64,000 nt of DNA from Serinicoccus hydrothermalis (GCF_001685415.1 NZ_CP014989.1:124001-188000), one strand, 5' to 3'. Counted from the stretch's first letter, positions 15,895-26,916 are shown. Numbers and translations: made by a program. Notes: generated by a model not told the origin, from the letters alone.

Positions 15895-16632
15895 GTGAAG
15901 GCCTCCCCCCAGATGCAGGCCCGCCTGCTCGAGCTGCAGCAGCTCGACACGACCCTGGCCCAGCTGGACCACCGCCTCAAGAGCCTGCCCGAGCAGGTCG
16001 ACATCACCCGGATGGAGGGCGAGCAGGGCGGGCTCGAGGCCGACGTCGTGCGGACCGGGACCGAGGTGAGCGACCTCGAGCGCGAGGTCGCCAAGGCCGA
16101 GGCCGCGGTGCAGCAGGTCCGCGACCGGGCGGCGCGGGACCGGCAGCGGCTGGAGGCCGGCACCGGCAGCGCCAAGGACCTGCAGGGGCTGCAGCACGAG
16201 CTGGAGTCGCTGGCCCGCCGCCAGGGGGTCCTCGAGGACGAGGAGCTGGAGGTCATGGAGCGGGTCGAGCAGGCCCAGGCGGCGGAGCAGGCGGCGACGA
16301 CGGCGCGGGACGAGCACGCGACCCGGCTGGGCGAGCTGCGCGAGGTCCGGGACGAGAAGTCCGCCGCGATCACCGCCGAGCGGGAGGAGGTCGCGGCCGG
16401 CCGCGAGGCGATCGTGGACGACCTGGCCGACGACCTCGTCGCGCTCTACGAACGGATGCGGGCCCAGACCGGCTCGGGCGCCGCGCCGCTGCAGCAGCGC
16501 CGGTGCGGCGGTTGCCGCCTGGAGCTCAACGCCGTCGACCTCGGCCGGATCAAGGCTGCGCCCGAGGACGAGGTGGTGCGCTGCGAGGAGTGCGGCCGCA
16601 TCCTGGTGCGGACGGCGGAGTCCGGCCTGTGA
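15895..16632 (+). CDS. coiled-coil protein with C-terminal zinc ribbon
   Basis: A 245-residue cytoplasmic protein made mainly of a long antiparallel coiled coil (about residues 10-185), ending in a four-cysteine zinc ribbon: CGGC in the penultimate segment and CEEC just before the end. It matches the mycobacterial Rv2229c group, whose function is not firmly known. A GAGGAGC ribosome site precedes the GTG start. The stop overlaps the next GTG by four bases, so it is probably co-translated with the RNase H fusion. Confidence 0.88.
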   Translation: MKASPQMQARLLELQQLDTTLAQLDHRLKSLPEQVDITRMEGEQGGLEADVVRTGTEVSDLEREVAKAEAAVQQVRDRAARDRQRLEAGTGSAKDLQGLQHELESLARRQGVLEDEELEVMERVEQAQAAEQAATTARDEHATRLGELREVRDEKSAAITAEREEVAAGREAIVDDLADDLVALYERMRAQTGSGAAPLQQRRCGGCRLELNAVDLGRIKAAPEDEVVRCEECGRILVRTAESGL

Positions 16633-17804
16633 CGGGGCGCGCCCTGGTCGTCGAGGCGGACGGCGGGTCGCGCGGGAACCCGGGGGTCGCCGGCTACGGC
16701 GCCCTGGTGCGCGACGCCGGCAGCGGGGACCTGCTGGCCGAGCGGGCCGCGCCCCTGGGGAAGCAGTCGAACAACGTCGCGGAGTACACCGGGCTCATCG
16801 AGGGGCTGCGGGCGGTGCTCGACCTCGACCTCGCCGACGACGCGCAGGTGGAGGTCCGGATGGACTCCAAGCTCGTCGTCGAGCAGATGGCCGGCCGGTG
16901 GAAGATCAAGCACGAGGACATGAAGCGGCTCGCGCTGCAGGCGCGCCGGCTCGTCGACGAGGTCCGGGCCGCGGGCGGGACGGTGGGCTTCACCTGGATC
17001 CCCCGCGGTGACAACGCGGCCGCCGACAAGCTGTCCAACGACGGGATGGACGGGCATACCGTGCGGCGGGACCACGTGGGCGGAGCCGCGGGTTCGACGC
17101 CCGAGGCGGGGGGAGCGACCGGGGAGGTCGACACCTACATCTCGGACGAGACGGTCCCGTCGCTGGACGGCCGCACCCGGCTGGTCCTCGTGCGCCACGG
17201 GGTGACCGACTTCACCGTGCAGCACCGCATGGACGGGCGTGGCGGTGCCGACCCGAGCCTCAACGCGGAGGGCCGGCGGCAGGCGCAGGCGGCCGCGGAG
17301 GGTGTCGCGGCCCTGCTCGCCCGCTCGGAGCACGGCACGCCGCGGGTCGTCACCTCCTCGCTCGCCCGCGCCCGGCAGACGGGGCAGCTGCTGGCCGGAC
17401 GGCTCGGCGTCGAGACGGAGGAGGACCGCGACTGGGACGAGCAGGGCTTCGGCGACTGGGACGGCCGCGCCATGCCGGTCCTGGCCGCGCGGGCGCCGGA
17501 GGACCTGGCGCGGCTGCGCACGGACCGCGACTTCGCCCGGCCGGGCGGGGAGTCGCGACGCCAGCTGGACCAGCGGGTCGGCGAGGCGCTCGAGCGGGCC
17601 GTCGCGGGTGGCGGCACGGTCGTCGTGGCGACGCACCGGGTGGTCATCATGTCCGTGCTCTGCCGGCTGCTCGGCGTCGACCACGAGCGTGGGTGGAGCA
17701 TCGCCACGGGTCCCGCGTCGATGACGGCGATCGAGTTCTGGCCGGACGGCGGGGTGCAGGTCGCCTTCGTCAACGACACCCAGCACCTGCACGACCTGCC
17801 CTGA
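16629..17804 (+). CDS. bifunctional RNase HI / phosphoglycerate-mutase-like acid phosphatase
   Basis: A 391-residue fusion. The N-terminal RNase H domain (about 1-135) degrades RNA in RNA:DNA hybrids and shows the acidic residues in VEADGGSRGNPG, the Glu in NNVAEYTGL, and MDSKLVVEQ. The C-terminal domain (about 180-391) is a histidine phosphatase with LVRHGVTD as the phospho-histidine motif and ATHRVVI late. It corresponds to mycobacterial Rv2228c, in which both activities were reported. The linker is rich in Gly, Ser and acidic residues. Confidence 0.93.
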   Translation: MTGRALVVEADGGSRGNPGVAGYGALVRDAGSGDLLAERAAPLGKQSNNVAEYTGLIEGLRAVLDLDLADDAQVEVRMDSKLVVEQMAGRWKIKHEDMKRLALQARRLVDEVRAAGGTVGFTWIPRGDNAAADKLSNDGMDGHTVRRDHVGGAAGSTPEAGGATGEVDTYISDETVPSLDGRTRLVLVRHGVTDFTVQHRMDGRGGADPSLNAEGRRQAQAAAEGVAALLARSEHGTPRVVTSSLARARQTGQLLAGRLGVETEEDRDWDEQGFGDWDGRAMPVLAARAPEDLARLRTDRDFARPGGESRRQLDQRVGEALERAVAGGGTVVVATHRVVIMSVLCRLLGVDHERGWSIATGPASMTAIEFWPDGGVQVAFVNDTQHLHDLP

Positions 17805-17828
17805 CGTCCACCGCTAGGCTCCGGCCCC

Positions 17829-18752
17829 GTGGAGATCTTTCCCGAGGGCCTGGAGCCGATGGAGCGGGTGCGGGCGTCGCCGCAGGAGGCGTATGCCGCC
17901 AACCGCGACAACTGGGACGGCCGGGCGCAGGTGCACGCCGCGAGCGCGGCCTACGACCTGGACGGGCTGGTCGCCGACCCGGAGCGGGTGAGCAGCGTCG
18001 TGCAGCGGGACCTGCAGATCCTCGGGCCGCACCTGCCGGACGCCGAGGACCGGCGCGGCGCCGACGGCATACCCCGGCTGGACGGGCTCGACCTGTGCCA
18101 CCTGCAGTGCCACATCGGCACCGACACCCTGGGTCTGGCGCGGCGCGGCGCGCGGTGCACCGGGGTGGACCTCTCGCCCCGCTCGCTCGCGATCGCGCGT
18201 GACCTCGCCGCCCGGGCGGGCCACGAGATCAGGTACGTCGAGGCGAACGTCCTCGCCGCCGCGGACGCGGTGGGCGAGGACTTCGACCTCGTCCACACCT
18301 CGATCGGGACGATCTGCTGGCTGCAGGACCTGGGGGAGTGGGGCCGGCAGATCGCGGCGCTGCTGCGCCCGGGCGGGACCTTCTTCTTCCGCGACAGCCA
18401 CCCGATGTCCAACGTCATGCTCGACACCGATCCCGGGGTGATGACGCCGGCCTACGGCTACTTCCCGCTCGCGGAGGGTGAGGTCTTCACCCACGCCGAC
18501 GGGGTGACCTACACCGACGGCGACACGGCGGTGATCACCCAGCCGCGCAACTACGAGTGGAGCCACTCGGTCTCCGAGATCCTCATGGCGCTCGTCGACG
18601 CGGGTCTGCAGGTCGTGGCGGTCGGTGAGCACCAGGACCTCCCCTGGCCGCAGCACCCGTCGATGACGGCCGAGGGGGAGGGATGGGTGCTGCCCGAGCC
18701 GTGGCGGAGCCAGGTGCCCGTCGCCCTCAGCGTGGTGGCCCGCAAGCCCTGA
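17829..18752 (+). CDS. class I SAM-dependent methyltransferase
   Basis: A 307-residue methyltransferase. The SAM-binding motif is atypical (LCHLQCHIGTDTLGLARRG instead of a glycine-rich DxGxGxG), as in a known actinobacterial subgroup. GVDLSPRSL provides the acidic residue for the ribose. The post-motif strand DFDLVHTSIGTICWL is clear. The substrate is unknown. The GTG at 17829 is used; a start at the Met eleven codons later is also possible. It is separated from the RNase H fusion by only 24 bases. Confidence 0.85.
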   Translation: MEIFPEGLEPMERVRASPQEAYAANRDNWDGRAQVHAASAAYDLDGLVADPERVSSVVQRDLQILGPHLPDAEDRRGADGIPRLDGLDLCHLQCHIGTDTLGLARRGARCTGVDLSPRSLAIARDLAARAGHEIRYVEANVLAAADAVGEDFDLVHTSIGTICWLQDLGEWGRQIAALLRPGGTFFFRDSHPMSNVMLDTDPGVMTPAYGYFPLAEGEVFTHADGVTYTDGDTAVITQPRNYEWSHSVSEILMALVDAGLQVVAVGEHQDLPWPQHPSMTAEGEGWVLPEPWRSQVPVALSVVARKP

Positions 18753-18758
18753 CCGTGC

Positions 18759-19505
18759 TCAGCGAGAGAGGGCGTCGAGCACCCAGGGGGCGCCGGTGCG
18801 CGACGGCTCGTGCAGCTCCACGTCGAAGCGCGGCGCGAGCAGGTCGACGAGCGCCTGCGGGCGGCGGGGGTCGGCGGCCTCCTGGCACAGCGCCCGGGCC
18901 ACGAGCCCGCGCGTGTGCTTGGCCATGTGCGTGGCCCCCGGCACCCGGACCTGGACCCAACGGCGAGCCAGGTCACCGCTGGGCGCCCAGGCCGCGGCAT
19001 ACGTGCTGGAGCGGCAGTCCACCACGAGGCCGCGCCCGGCCGCCCCGGTCAGCACCGGGTCGAGCAGCGGGCGCCAGAAGGAGACGAGCGGACCCACGCC
19101 GTCCAGGTTGACCGCCATGGACAGGCGGTAGGGCGCGAGCCGGTCGGTCGTGCGGACGACGCCGTAGAGCGCCGAGACGACGCGGAGCCGGGACGCGGCG
19201 CGACGCGAGCTGCCGGCGTCCAGCGACGGCAGGTCGAGCGCGTCGTAGAGCACGCCGGTGTAGAGGTCGCGCGCGGCCAGCGTGGGTGCCTCCGGGAGCC
19301 GGGTGTTGCGGGCGATCTCCTCGGTGAGGTTGGGGCTCACCCCGAGCCGGCCCGCCGCGTCGGCGCCGCTGCTGACCTCCTGCAGGGCCCGGGCGACCTG
19401 CTGCCTGGCGTCGGTGAGCTCCGGGGCGCTCAGGCCCTCCCAGCGCAGCGCCGCGCCGCGGGTGCGAGTCGCCTTGGTCTCGGACGGTGGGAGCAGGATC
19501 AGCAC
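18759..19505 (-). CDS. yaaA: YaaA-family peroxide stress protein
   Basis: A 248-residue protein of the YaaA/DUF328 family. In E. coli this limits intracellular iron during peroxide stress and has a DNA-binding fold. The family opening LILLPPSETKA and the block SRLRVVSALYGVVRTTDRLAPYRLSM are plain. The GTG at 19505 begins exactly at this motif. It is divergent from the RNB nuclease gene with 47 bases between starts, so the promoters overlap. Confidence 0.9.
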   Translation of the reverse strand: MLILLPPSETKATRTRGAALRWEGLSAPELTDARQQVARALQEVSSGADAAGRLGVSPNLTEEIARNTRLPEAPTLAARDLYTGVLYDALDLPSLDAGSSRRAASRLRVVSALYGVVRTTDRLAPYRLSMAVNLDGVGPLVSFWRPLLDPVLTGAAGRGLVVDCRSSTYAAAWAPSGDLARRWVQVRVPGATHMAKHTRGLVARALCQEAADPRRPQALVDLLAPRFDVELHEPSRTGAPWVLDALSR

Positions 19506-19552
19506 GGCGTCAGGGTAGGGCAGGTGTCGCAGGCGGCACGTAGGGTGGCGCC

Positions 19553-21013
19553 ATGGTCGATCGCGCAACCACCCTCGCCTGCGACCCCTCCGCGTCGGAG
19601 ACCGGGCAGCTGCTCACGCAGGCCTTCGAGCAGATCCGGACCGACCTCGAGGTGCGGCAGGCGTTCCCCGAGGCGGCGCTCGCCGAGGTGGAGCAGACGC
19701 TCGCCGACCCGGACCTGCCGGAGCGGGACGAGACCGGGGTGGAGCTCATCACCATCGACCCGCCCGGCTCGATGGACCTGGACCAGGCGATGCACCTGGA
19801 GCGCGACGGCGAGGGCTACCGCGTGCGCTACGCCATCGCCGACGTGCCCGCCTTCCTCGTCGAGGGCGGGGCCCTGGACGCCGAGACCCGGCTGCGCGGC
19901 CAGACCATCTACTGCCCGGACCTGCGCGTCCCCCTCCACCCGCCGGCGCTGAGCGAGGAGGCCGCCAGCCTGCTCCCTGACGTCGTCCGCCCCGCCTACG
20001 TGTGGGACATCCGGCTCGGCGCCCGCGGCGAGCGGGTCGGGGCCGAGCTCTACCGCGCGATGGTGCGCTCGCGGCGGCGCTACACCTACGCCGAGGTGCA
20101 GCAGCTGGTCGACGACGGGGACGCCGAGGAGACGCTGCTCCTGCTCAAGGAGGTCGGGGAGCTGCGGATCGCGCGGGAGGTCGAGCGCGGCGGCGCCAGC
20201 CTCCCGATGCCCGAGCAGGAGGTCGGGGTGGGCGAGCAGTGCGAGTATGCCCTCACCCTGCGCCCGCTGCTGCCGGCCGAGGACTGGAACGCCCAGATCT
20301 CGCTGCTCACCGGCATGGTGGCCGCGCGCATCATGCTCGACGGCGGCGTCGGCATCCTGCGCACCATGCCCGAGCCCACCGAGGGTGCGGTCGCGCGCTT
20401 CCGACGGGAGGTCGAGGCGCTCGGCGCACCCTGGCCGGAGGGTATGCCCTACGGCGAGTTCCTGCGCACGCTCGACAAGGGCGACACCCGCCACCTGGCG
20501 ATCGTCAACGCCGCGACGTTCCTCTTCCGCGGCGCCGGCTACACCGCCTTCGACGGCGACCTGCCCCCGGAGGACGAGCAGGTCCAGTCCGCGATCGCCG
20601 CGCCCTACGCCCACGTCACCGCACCCCTGCGGCGGCTGGTGGACCGCTTCGGGCTGGCCGTCTGCGAGGCGCTCAGCGCGGGTCGCGAGGTGCCGGCGTG
20701 GGCGCGCGAGGCGCTGCCCGACCTGCCGGACGTCATGGAGGAGACCGGGCGCCGGGCGAAGGCGGTGGACCGGGCCTGCGTCACCGCCGTCGAGGCGGCG
20801 GTGCTGCGCGACCGGGTCGGCGAGGACTTCGAGGCCGTGGTCGTGGACGGGGTGGACGGCGGTCGCATGGAGGTGCAGCTCGTCGACCCGCCGGTCAGCG
20901 ATGTCGCCACCGGGTCCGCGCGCCTGGGGAGCGCGGTCCGCGCGCGGGTCGAGCGGGCCGACGTGCTGGAGGGCGAGGTCGACCTGCGGATCGTGGGCCA
21001 GGACCGCGGGTGA
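19553..21013 (+). CDS. RNase II/RNB-domain exoribonuclease
   Basis: A 486-residue exonuclease that degrades single-stranded RNA from the 3' end. The RNB catalytic block is TIDPPGSMDLDQAM, with several aspartates, and a second family block is APYAHVTAPLRRLVDRF. It lacks the N-terminal cold-shock domains of E. coli RNase II, matching the shorter actinobacterial RNB proteins. It overlaps the HAD gene by four bases. Confidence 0.92.
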   Translation: MVDRATTLACDPSASETGQLLTQAFEQIRTDLEVRQAFPEAALAEVEQTLADPDLPERDETGVELITIDPPGSMDLDQAMHLERDGEGYRVRYAIADVPAFLVEGGALDAETRLRGQTIYCPDLRVPLHPPALSEEAASLLPDVVRPAYVWDIRLGARGERVGAELYRAMVRSRRRYTYAEVQQLVDDGDAEETLLLLKEVGELRIAREVERGGASLPMPEQEVGVGEQCEYALTLRPLLPAEDWNAQISLLTGMVAARIMLDGGVGILRTMPEPTEGAVARFRREVEALGAPWPEGMPYGEFLRTLDKGDTRHLAIVNAATFLFRGAGYTAFDGDLPPEDEQVQSAIAAPYAHVTAPLRRLVDRFGLAVCEALSAGREVPAWAREALPDLPDVMEETGRRAKAVDRACVTAVEAAVLRDRVGEDFEAVVVDGVDGGRMEVQLVDPPVSDVATGSARLGSAVRARVERADVLEGEVDLRIVGQDRG

Positions 21014-21834
21014 GCGACCCTGCCGCCCCCGCCGCCGTGCGCGTCGTCGCCACCGACTGCGACGGCACCCTGCTGCGCCGCGACGGGACGGTCTCGGACT
21101 ACACCCGCGACGTGCTCGACCGCTGCGCGGCCGCCGGGATCACGGTGGTCCTGGTCACCGCACGCCCACCCCGGTGGATGCACGAGCTCGGCGACCTCGG
21201 GGTGAGCGCGGTGGCGCTGTGCGGCAACGGCGCCTTCACCTACGACGTGGCGCGGCGGGAGATCGTGGGGCACCGGCTCATGCCCGCTCCGCTGGTGACC
21301 GAGCTGCTCCTCGCCCTCAAGGACGGCCTGCCCGGCGCCCACCTGGCGACCGAGTCGCTGCGCGGCTTCGCCCGGGAGCCCGGCTTCGAGCGCGCGAGCG
21401 GTCGGGAGGACGGCCAGTGGCTGGTCGGTGACCTCACCGAGATCGGGGCCGAGCCGGCCGGCAAGATCCTCGTCCGGCACCAGGACTGGCAGACCGAGCA
21501 GATCGACGCGCGGGTGGCCGCCGTGGTCGGCGACCGGGCCGAGGTGTCGCACTCCGGCGCGGTCCAGATGGCCGAGGTCACCGCTCGCGGCGTGACCAAG
21601 GCGGTGGCGCTGTCGACCTGGTGCGCCGAGCAGACCTCCCCGGTCGCCGCGCACGAGGTGTGGGCCTTCGGCGACATGCCCAACGACATACCCATGCTGG
21701 AGTGGGCCGGGAGGGCGCACGCCGTGACCAACGCGCACCCCGACGTCGTCGCGGTCGCCGACGAGGTGGTCGGGAGCAACGAGGACGACGGGGTGGCGCG
21801 GACCCTCGAGCGGCGCCTGCTCGTGGGTGGATGA
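21010..21834 (+). CDS. Cof-type HAD hydrolase
   Basis: A 274-residue haloacid-dehalogenase phosphatase with a large C2 cap. Motif I is TDCDGTLLRRDG, motif II VLVTARP, the motif III lysine probably lies in AGKILVRH or VTKAVAL, and motif IV is FGDMPNDIPML. Substrates are likely sugar phosphates or nucleotides, but specificity cannot be read from the sequence. The stop codon overlaps the 3' end of the RNase P RNA encoded on the other strand. Confidence 0.9.
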   Translation: MSDPAAPAAVRVVATDCDGTLLRRDGTVSDYTRDVLDRCAAAGITVVLVTARPPRWMHELGDLGVSAVALCGNGAFTYDVARREIVGHRLMPAPLVTELLLALKDGLPGAHLATESLRGFAREPGFERASGREDGQWLVGDLTEIGAEPAGKILVRHQDWQTEQIDARVAAVVGDRAEVSHSGAVQMAEVTARGVTKAVALSTWCAEQTSPVAAHEVWAFGDMPNDIPMLEWAGRAHAVTNAHPDVVAVADEVVGSNEDDGVARTLERRLLVGG

Positions 21835-22209
21835 GCCGGCCGGTACGCCGGGTTCTGTCCCCTCGCGCCGTCGCCGGCACTGCGAGGGTGGCGACCATCC
21901 ATCTCGGACGTGCGTCACCGCACGCCTCCAGCGGCCTACCCGTGCGCTCGGGCGGGCAGCCCTCGGACGCGCACTGTCTGGCCTTGCTCCAGGTGGGGTT
22001 TACCGAGCCACGCCAGTCACCTGGCGTGCTGGTGGTCTCTTACACCACCGTTTCACCCTGACCCGCCACGAGGGCGGGCGGTCTGCTTTCTGTGGCACTG
22101 TCCCGCGGGTCGCCCCGGGTGGCCGTTAGCCACCACCTTGCCCTGTGGAGCCCGGACGTTCCTCGACGGGTCACCACGAGGGTGCCCGCCGCGGCCGCCT
22201 GGCCGACTC
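21833..22209 (-). ncRNA. rnpB: RNase P RNA, bacterial class A
   Basis: The catalytic RNA that trims tRNA 5' leaders. On the minus strand the 5' end GAGTCGGCC pairs with the 3' end GGCCGGCTC (helix P1). Conserved core pieces are present: CGAGGAACGTCCGGGCTCC, then ACAGTGCCACAGAAA, GGGTGAAACGGTGGTGTAAGAG, and GACAGAACCCGGCGTAC near the 3' end. P1 could extend a further six pairs on both sides, so the ends are uncertain by about ten bases. Confidence 0.93.
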
Positions 22210-22222
22210 ATCCACGGCGAGG

Positions 22223-22228
22223 ATCATA
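22223..22228 (-). promoter_or_regulatory. -10 element of rnpB
   Basis: TATGAT on the minus strand lies 13 bases before the predicted 5' end of the RNase P RNA. The -35 hexamer is not well conserved. Confidence 0.5.
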
Positions 22229-22280
22229 CCGGTACCGGGAGGGCCGGACGCCCCGTCGACCAGACGTAGACTCAGTGCGC

Positions 22281-23375
22281 GTGACGACCCGCCAGCCCGC
22301 GCCCGCCGACCTACGTCGCTGGCGCCGCCACCTCGCCGACGAACGCGCCAACATCCAGGTCTTCCGCGACGTCGCCGCGCGCCGGCAGGGGGAGGAGCGC
22401 GACATCCTGCTGTCGCTCGCCCGGGCCGAGGAGCGGCACGCCGGGCACTGGATCGAGCTGCTGGGGGACCAGGCAGACCCCCCGCCTCGGGCCAACCTCA
22501 GCCACCGGGTGCAGGCCTGGCTGGCGCGACGTTTCGGCATGGTCTTCGTGCTCGCCCTGCTGCAGCGCTCGAAGTCGGACAACCAGTATGCCCAGGAGCA
22601 GGACGCGGCGACCTCGATGGCCGCGGACGAGCAGGTCCACGAGGAGGTGCTGCGCGGCCTCGCCGCCCGGGGGCGGCTGCAGCTGTCCGGCAACTTCCGT
22701 GCCGCCGTCTTCGGCGCCAACGACGGTCTGGTCTCCAACCTGGCGCTCATCATGGGCATGGCCGGCACGGGGGTGTCTGGGGCGGTCGTCCTGGCGGCCG
22801 GCATGGCCGGGCTCCTGGCCGGGGCGCTGTCGATGGGGGCGGGGGAGTACATCTCGGTCCGCTCGGCGCGGGAGCTGCTCTCCGCCTCGCAGCCCGCCAC
22901 CGGGACCCACCGGGCGCTGGGGGAGCTGGACCTGCAGACCAACGAGCTCGAGCTCGTCTACCGCGCCCGGGGCATGGACCGGGACCACGCCCGCGCCCGG
23001 GCCGCCGACGTGCTGGGGCAGGTCGCCCGGGCCGGTCACGCGCCGGAGGACGCCGTGCCGGCGGCGGCGACGGACGCCGACGACCAGGACGCCGTCCTCA
23101 ACCCGTGGGGCGCGGCGCTGGCCAGCTTCGGCTTCTTCGCCTCCGGCGCCCTGATCCCGGTGCTGCCCTACCTGCTCGGCGCGTCCGGGCTGGTCGCCGC
23201 AGGGATCGCGATGCTCCTGGTCGGGCTGGCGCTCATGGTCACCGGAGCCGTCGTCGGCGTGCTCTCGGGCGCCTCCCCGCTCGCCCGCGGCCTGCGCCAG
23301 CTGCTCATCGGCTACGGCGCCGCCATCGCGACCTATCTCCTCGGCCTGGCCTTCGGCGCAGCCGGCATCGGCTGA
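22281..23375 (+). CDS. VIT1/CCC1-family transporter with ferritin-like N-terminal domain
   Basis: A 364-residue membrane protein. The N-terminal domain (about 1-125) is rubrerythrin-like, with EERDILLSLARAEERHAGHW carrying E and H metal ligands and a second ADEQVHEEVL pair. The rest is a VIT1/CCC1 unit, with the diagnostic FGANDGLVSN and GALSMGAGEYISVRS blocks and about five membrane helices. Such fusions probably export or store iron or manganese. The GTG at 22281 is chosen; a GTG two codons earlier is equally possible. Confidence 0.9.
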   Translation: MTTRQPAPADLRRWRRHLADERANIQVFRDVAARRQGEERDILLSLARAEERHAGHWIELLGDQADPPPRANLSHRVQAWLARRFGMVFVLALLQRSKSDNQYAQEQDAATSMAADEQVHEEVLRGLAARGRLQLSGNFRAAVFGANDGLVSNLALIMGMAGTGVSGAVVLAAGMAGLLAGALSMGAGEYISVRSARELLSASQPATGTHRALGELDLQTNELELVYRARGMDRDHARARAADVLGQVARAGHAPEDAVPAAATDADDQDAVLNPWGAALASFGFFASGALIPVLPYLLGASGLVAAGIAMLLVGLALMVTGAVVGVLSGASPLARGLRQLLIGYGAAIATYLLGLAFGAAGIG

Positions 23376-23463
23376 CCCGCCGCACGGTCTGCGCCGACCG
23401 GCCGCACGCTTTGCGCTGACCGGCCGCACGGTCTGCGCCGACCGGCCGCACGGTCTGCGCCGA
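23376..23463 (+). repeat. tandem repeat, 4 x 22 bp
   Basis: Four units in direct succession begin right after the transporter stop codon. The core reads CGCACGGTCTGCGCCGA. Units three and four are identical, unit one differs at one base and unit two at three. Confidence 0.9.
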
Positions 23464-23473
23464 CCTGCCGGAA

Positions 23474-23519
23474 TTCGACTGCTCCTTTGTTCGCCATGGC
23501 GAACAAAGGAGCAGTCGAA
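23474..23519. repeat. 46-bp perfect palindrome
   Basis: The sequence runs from TTCGACTGCTCC to its exact reverse complement with no central spacer (centre CCATGG). It lies between two convergent genes and would form a 20-bp hairpin in transcripts of either strand. It could act as a bidirectional terminator. Confidence 0.9.
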
Positions 23520-23537
23520 AACGGGCAGAAGTGTTCC

Positions 23538-25699
<2,162 letters not shown>

Positions 25700-25744
25700 G
25701 CGGGCCGGACGCCTCTGCGCGCGAGTTCGTCTTCTGGGAGCCCC

Positions 25745-25793
25745 TTCGTCATCTATGAGCCCCCTCGAACAGGCTCGCGAGTGACGTCGAGGC
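25745..25793 (+). repeat. dispersed GTGACGTCGAGGC repeat, copy 1
   Basis: It contains GAGCCCCCTCGAACAGGCTC, which forms a hairpin, followed by GAGTGACGTCGAGGC. A related copy is at 26860-26916 in the same direction and another at 53740-53796 in the opposite direction. Confidence 0.75.
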
Positions 25794-25808
25794 TCGAAGA
25801 CGTCCCCG

Positions 25809-26765
25809 TCAGGCAGGCCGCCCGGTGGCGATGATCGCCGGCCGGGCCCCGCGTGCGGCCTGACGCACGATCGCGTCCACCGCACACGTGCCGTCGAGAT
25901 CCGACCAGACGACGCGACCCACGCCATATCCCAGGGAGCGGATCCGGTCCTCGCGTCCCTTCTCCGCCGCCAGCGCCGCCGCGCCCTCGTGCCCGTCGTA
26001 CTTGACCCGGCCGTCGAACTCGAGCACGACACCGAGCTGCGGCAGGTAGAAGTCGACCCGGGCGATGTCGTGCCCGTTCTCCACGATGCGGTACTGGGGG
26101 ATCGCCACGAGCCCGAGGTCGGCGAGGATCAGCCGCAGCAGCGTCTCCCCGGGTGACTCGCTGCTGGCGTCGGCGAGGCGGATCGCCGCCCGCGCGCCAC
26201 CGATCCCCGGCACGTGCGTCTGCCGCCCCAGGGCCTCGTCGAGCTCGTCGACGGTGACCAGCTGCCGGTGCAGCGCCGCGTCGGCCGCCACGACGCAGGA
26301 GCGGCGAGGGGCGACCAGGCCAACCCCCACGACAGCCGTGGCGAGGTCCACCCTCCTGGGCTCCGCGGTGGCGTCCAGGTGCTTCGCACCGGGGAAGGTG
26401 TGGACGGTATACCGCTCGTAGCGGCGGCAGTTGCCCGTCGCTGTCGCATGGCACAGGTGCACCCGCTCCAGGCCGGCGTCGAGGAGGGGCAGGTCCCACA
26501 GCAGCGCTGCGGTCGTGTGGCTCGCGGCCCATCCTTCCGGGTGCCAGCGGAGCAGGGCGCGGGCGCGCAGGACGTGCCGGTCCGTGAGGTGACGCTGCTC
26601 GAGGAGGACCGAGGTCTGGACGTACGCCCCACGCGCCACGCGGGTCAGGATCTTGCGCTGCACGAGACGCCGCAGCACCTCGCGGTTGAAGCCCAGGCCC
26701 GCCGCCTCCCGGGTGGTGACGACGTGGTAGTGCGTGGTGAGGAAGGCCTGGAGCTCGGGATGCAT
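25809..26765 (-). CDS. AbiEi-like / DUF559-type endonuclease-domain protein (A)
   Basis: A 318-residue protein of a large actinobacterial family. The N-terminal third resembles the winged-helix antitoxin domain of AbiEi (REAAGLGFNREVLRRLV to LTRVARGAYV). The C-terminus resembles Vsr/DUF559 nucleases of the PD-(D/E)XK fold: the E in SPGETLLR, ARVDFYLPQLGVVLEFDG with the D and E pair, and a final RVVWSDL strand. The cellular role is not established, and no toxin partner is adjacent. It is bracketed by copies 1 and 2 of a dispersed repeat. Confidence 0.82.
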   Translation of the reverse strand: MHPELQAFLTTHYHVVTTREAAGLGFNREVLRRLVQRKILTRVARGAYVQTSVLLEQRHLTDRHVLRARALLRWHPEGWAASHTTAALLWDLPLLDAGLERVHLCHATATGNCRRYERYTVHTFPGAKHLDATAEPRRVDLATAVVGVGLVAPRRSCVVAADAALHRQLVTVDELDEALGRQTHVPGIGGARAAIRLADASSESPGETLLRLILADLGLVAIPQYRIVENGHDIARVDFYLPQLGVVLEFDGRVKYDGHEGAAALAAEKGREDRIRSLGYGVGRVVWSDLDGTCAVDAIVRQAARGARPAIIATGRPA

Positions 26766-26859
26766 GGGTCAACGCTGGCGCATGTCGACCCCCGGTGGGG
26801 CGCCGTGCGGACATCTGTGGACAACTCCGGCCGTGTCCGGGAGCCGGTATGTCCTCTGT

Positions 26860-26916
26860 GCGCCGGTTCGTCACTCAGGATCCCTCTCGAGGGGGCTCCT
26901 GAGTGACGTCGAGGCG
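26860..26916 (+). repeat. dispersed GTGACGTCGAGGC repeat, copy 2
   Basis: It opens with GCGCCGGTTCGTCACTC, forms a hairpin with GGGGGCTCCTGAGTGA, and closes with CGTCGAGGCG. It lies upstream of the AbiEi/DUF559-like gene A and downstream of ppgK. Confidence 0.75.

Noticed and set aside
23376-23463. Short regular repeats that might suggest CRISPR
   Set aside because: The 22-bp units are contiguous without unique spacers, and no cas genes are nearby.
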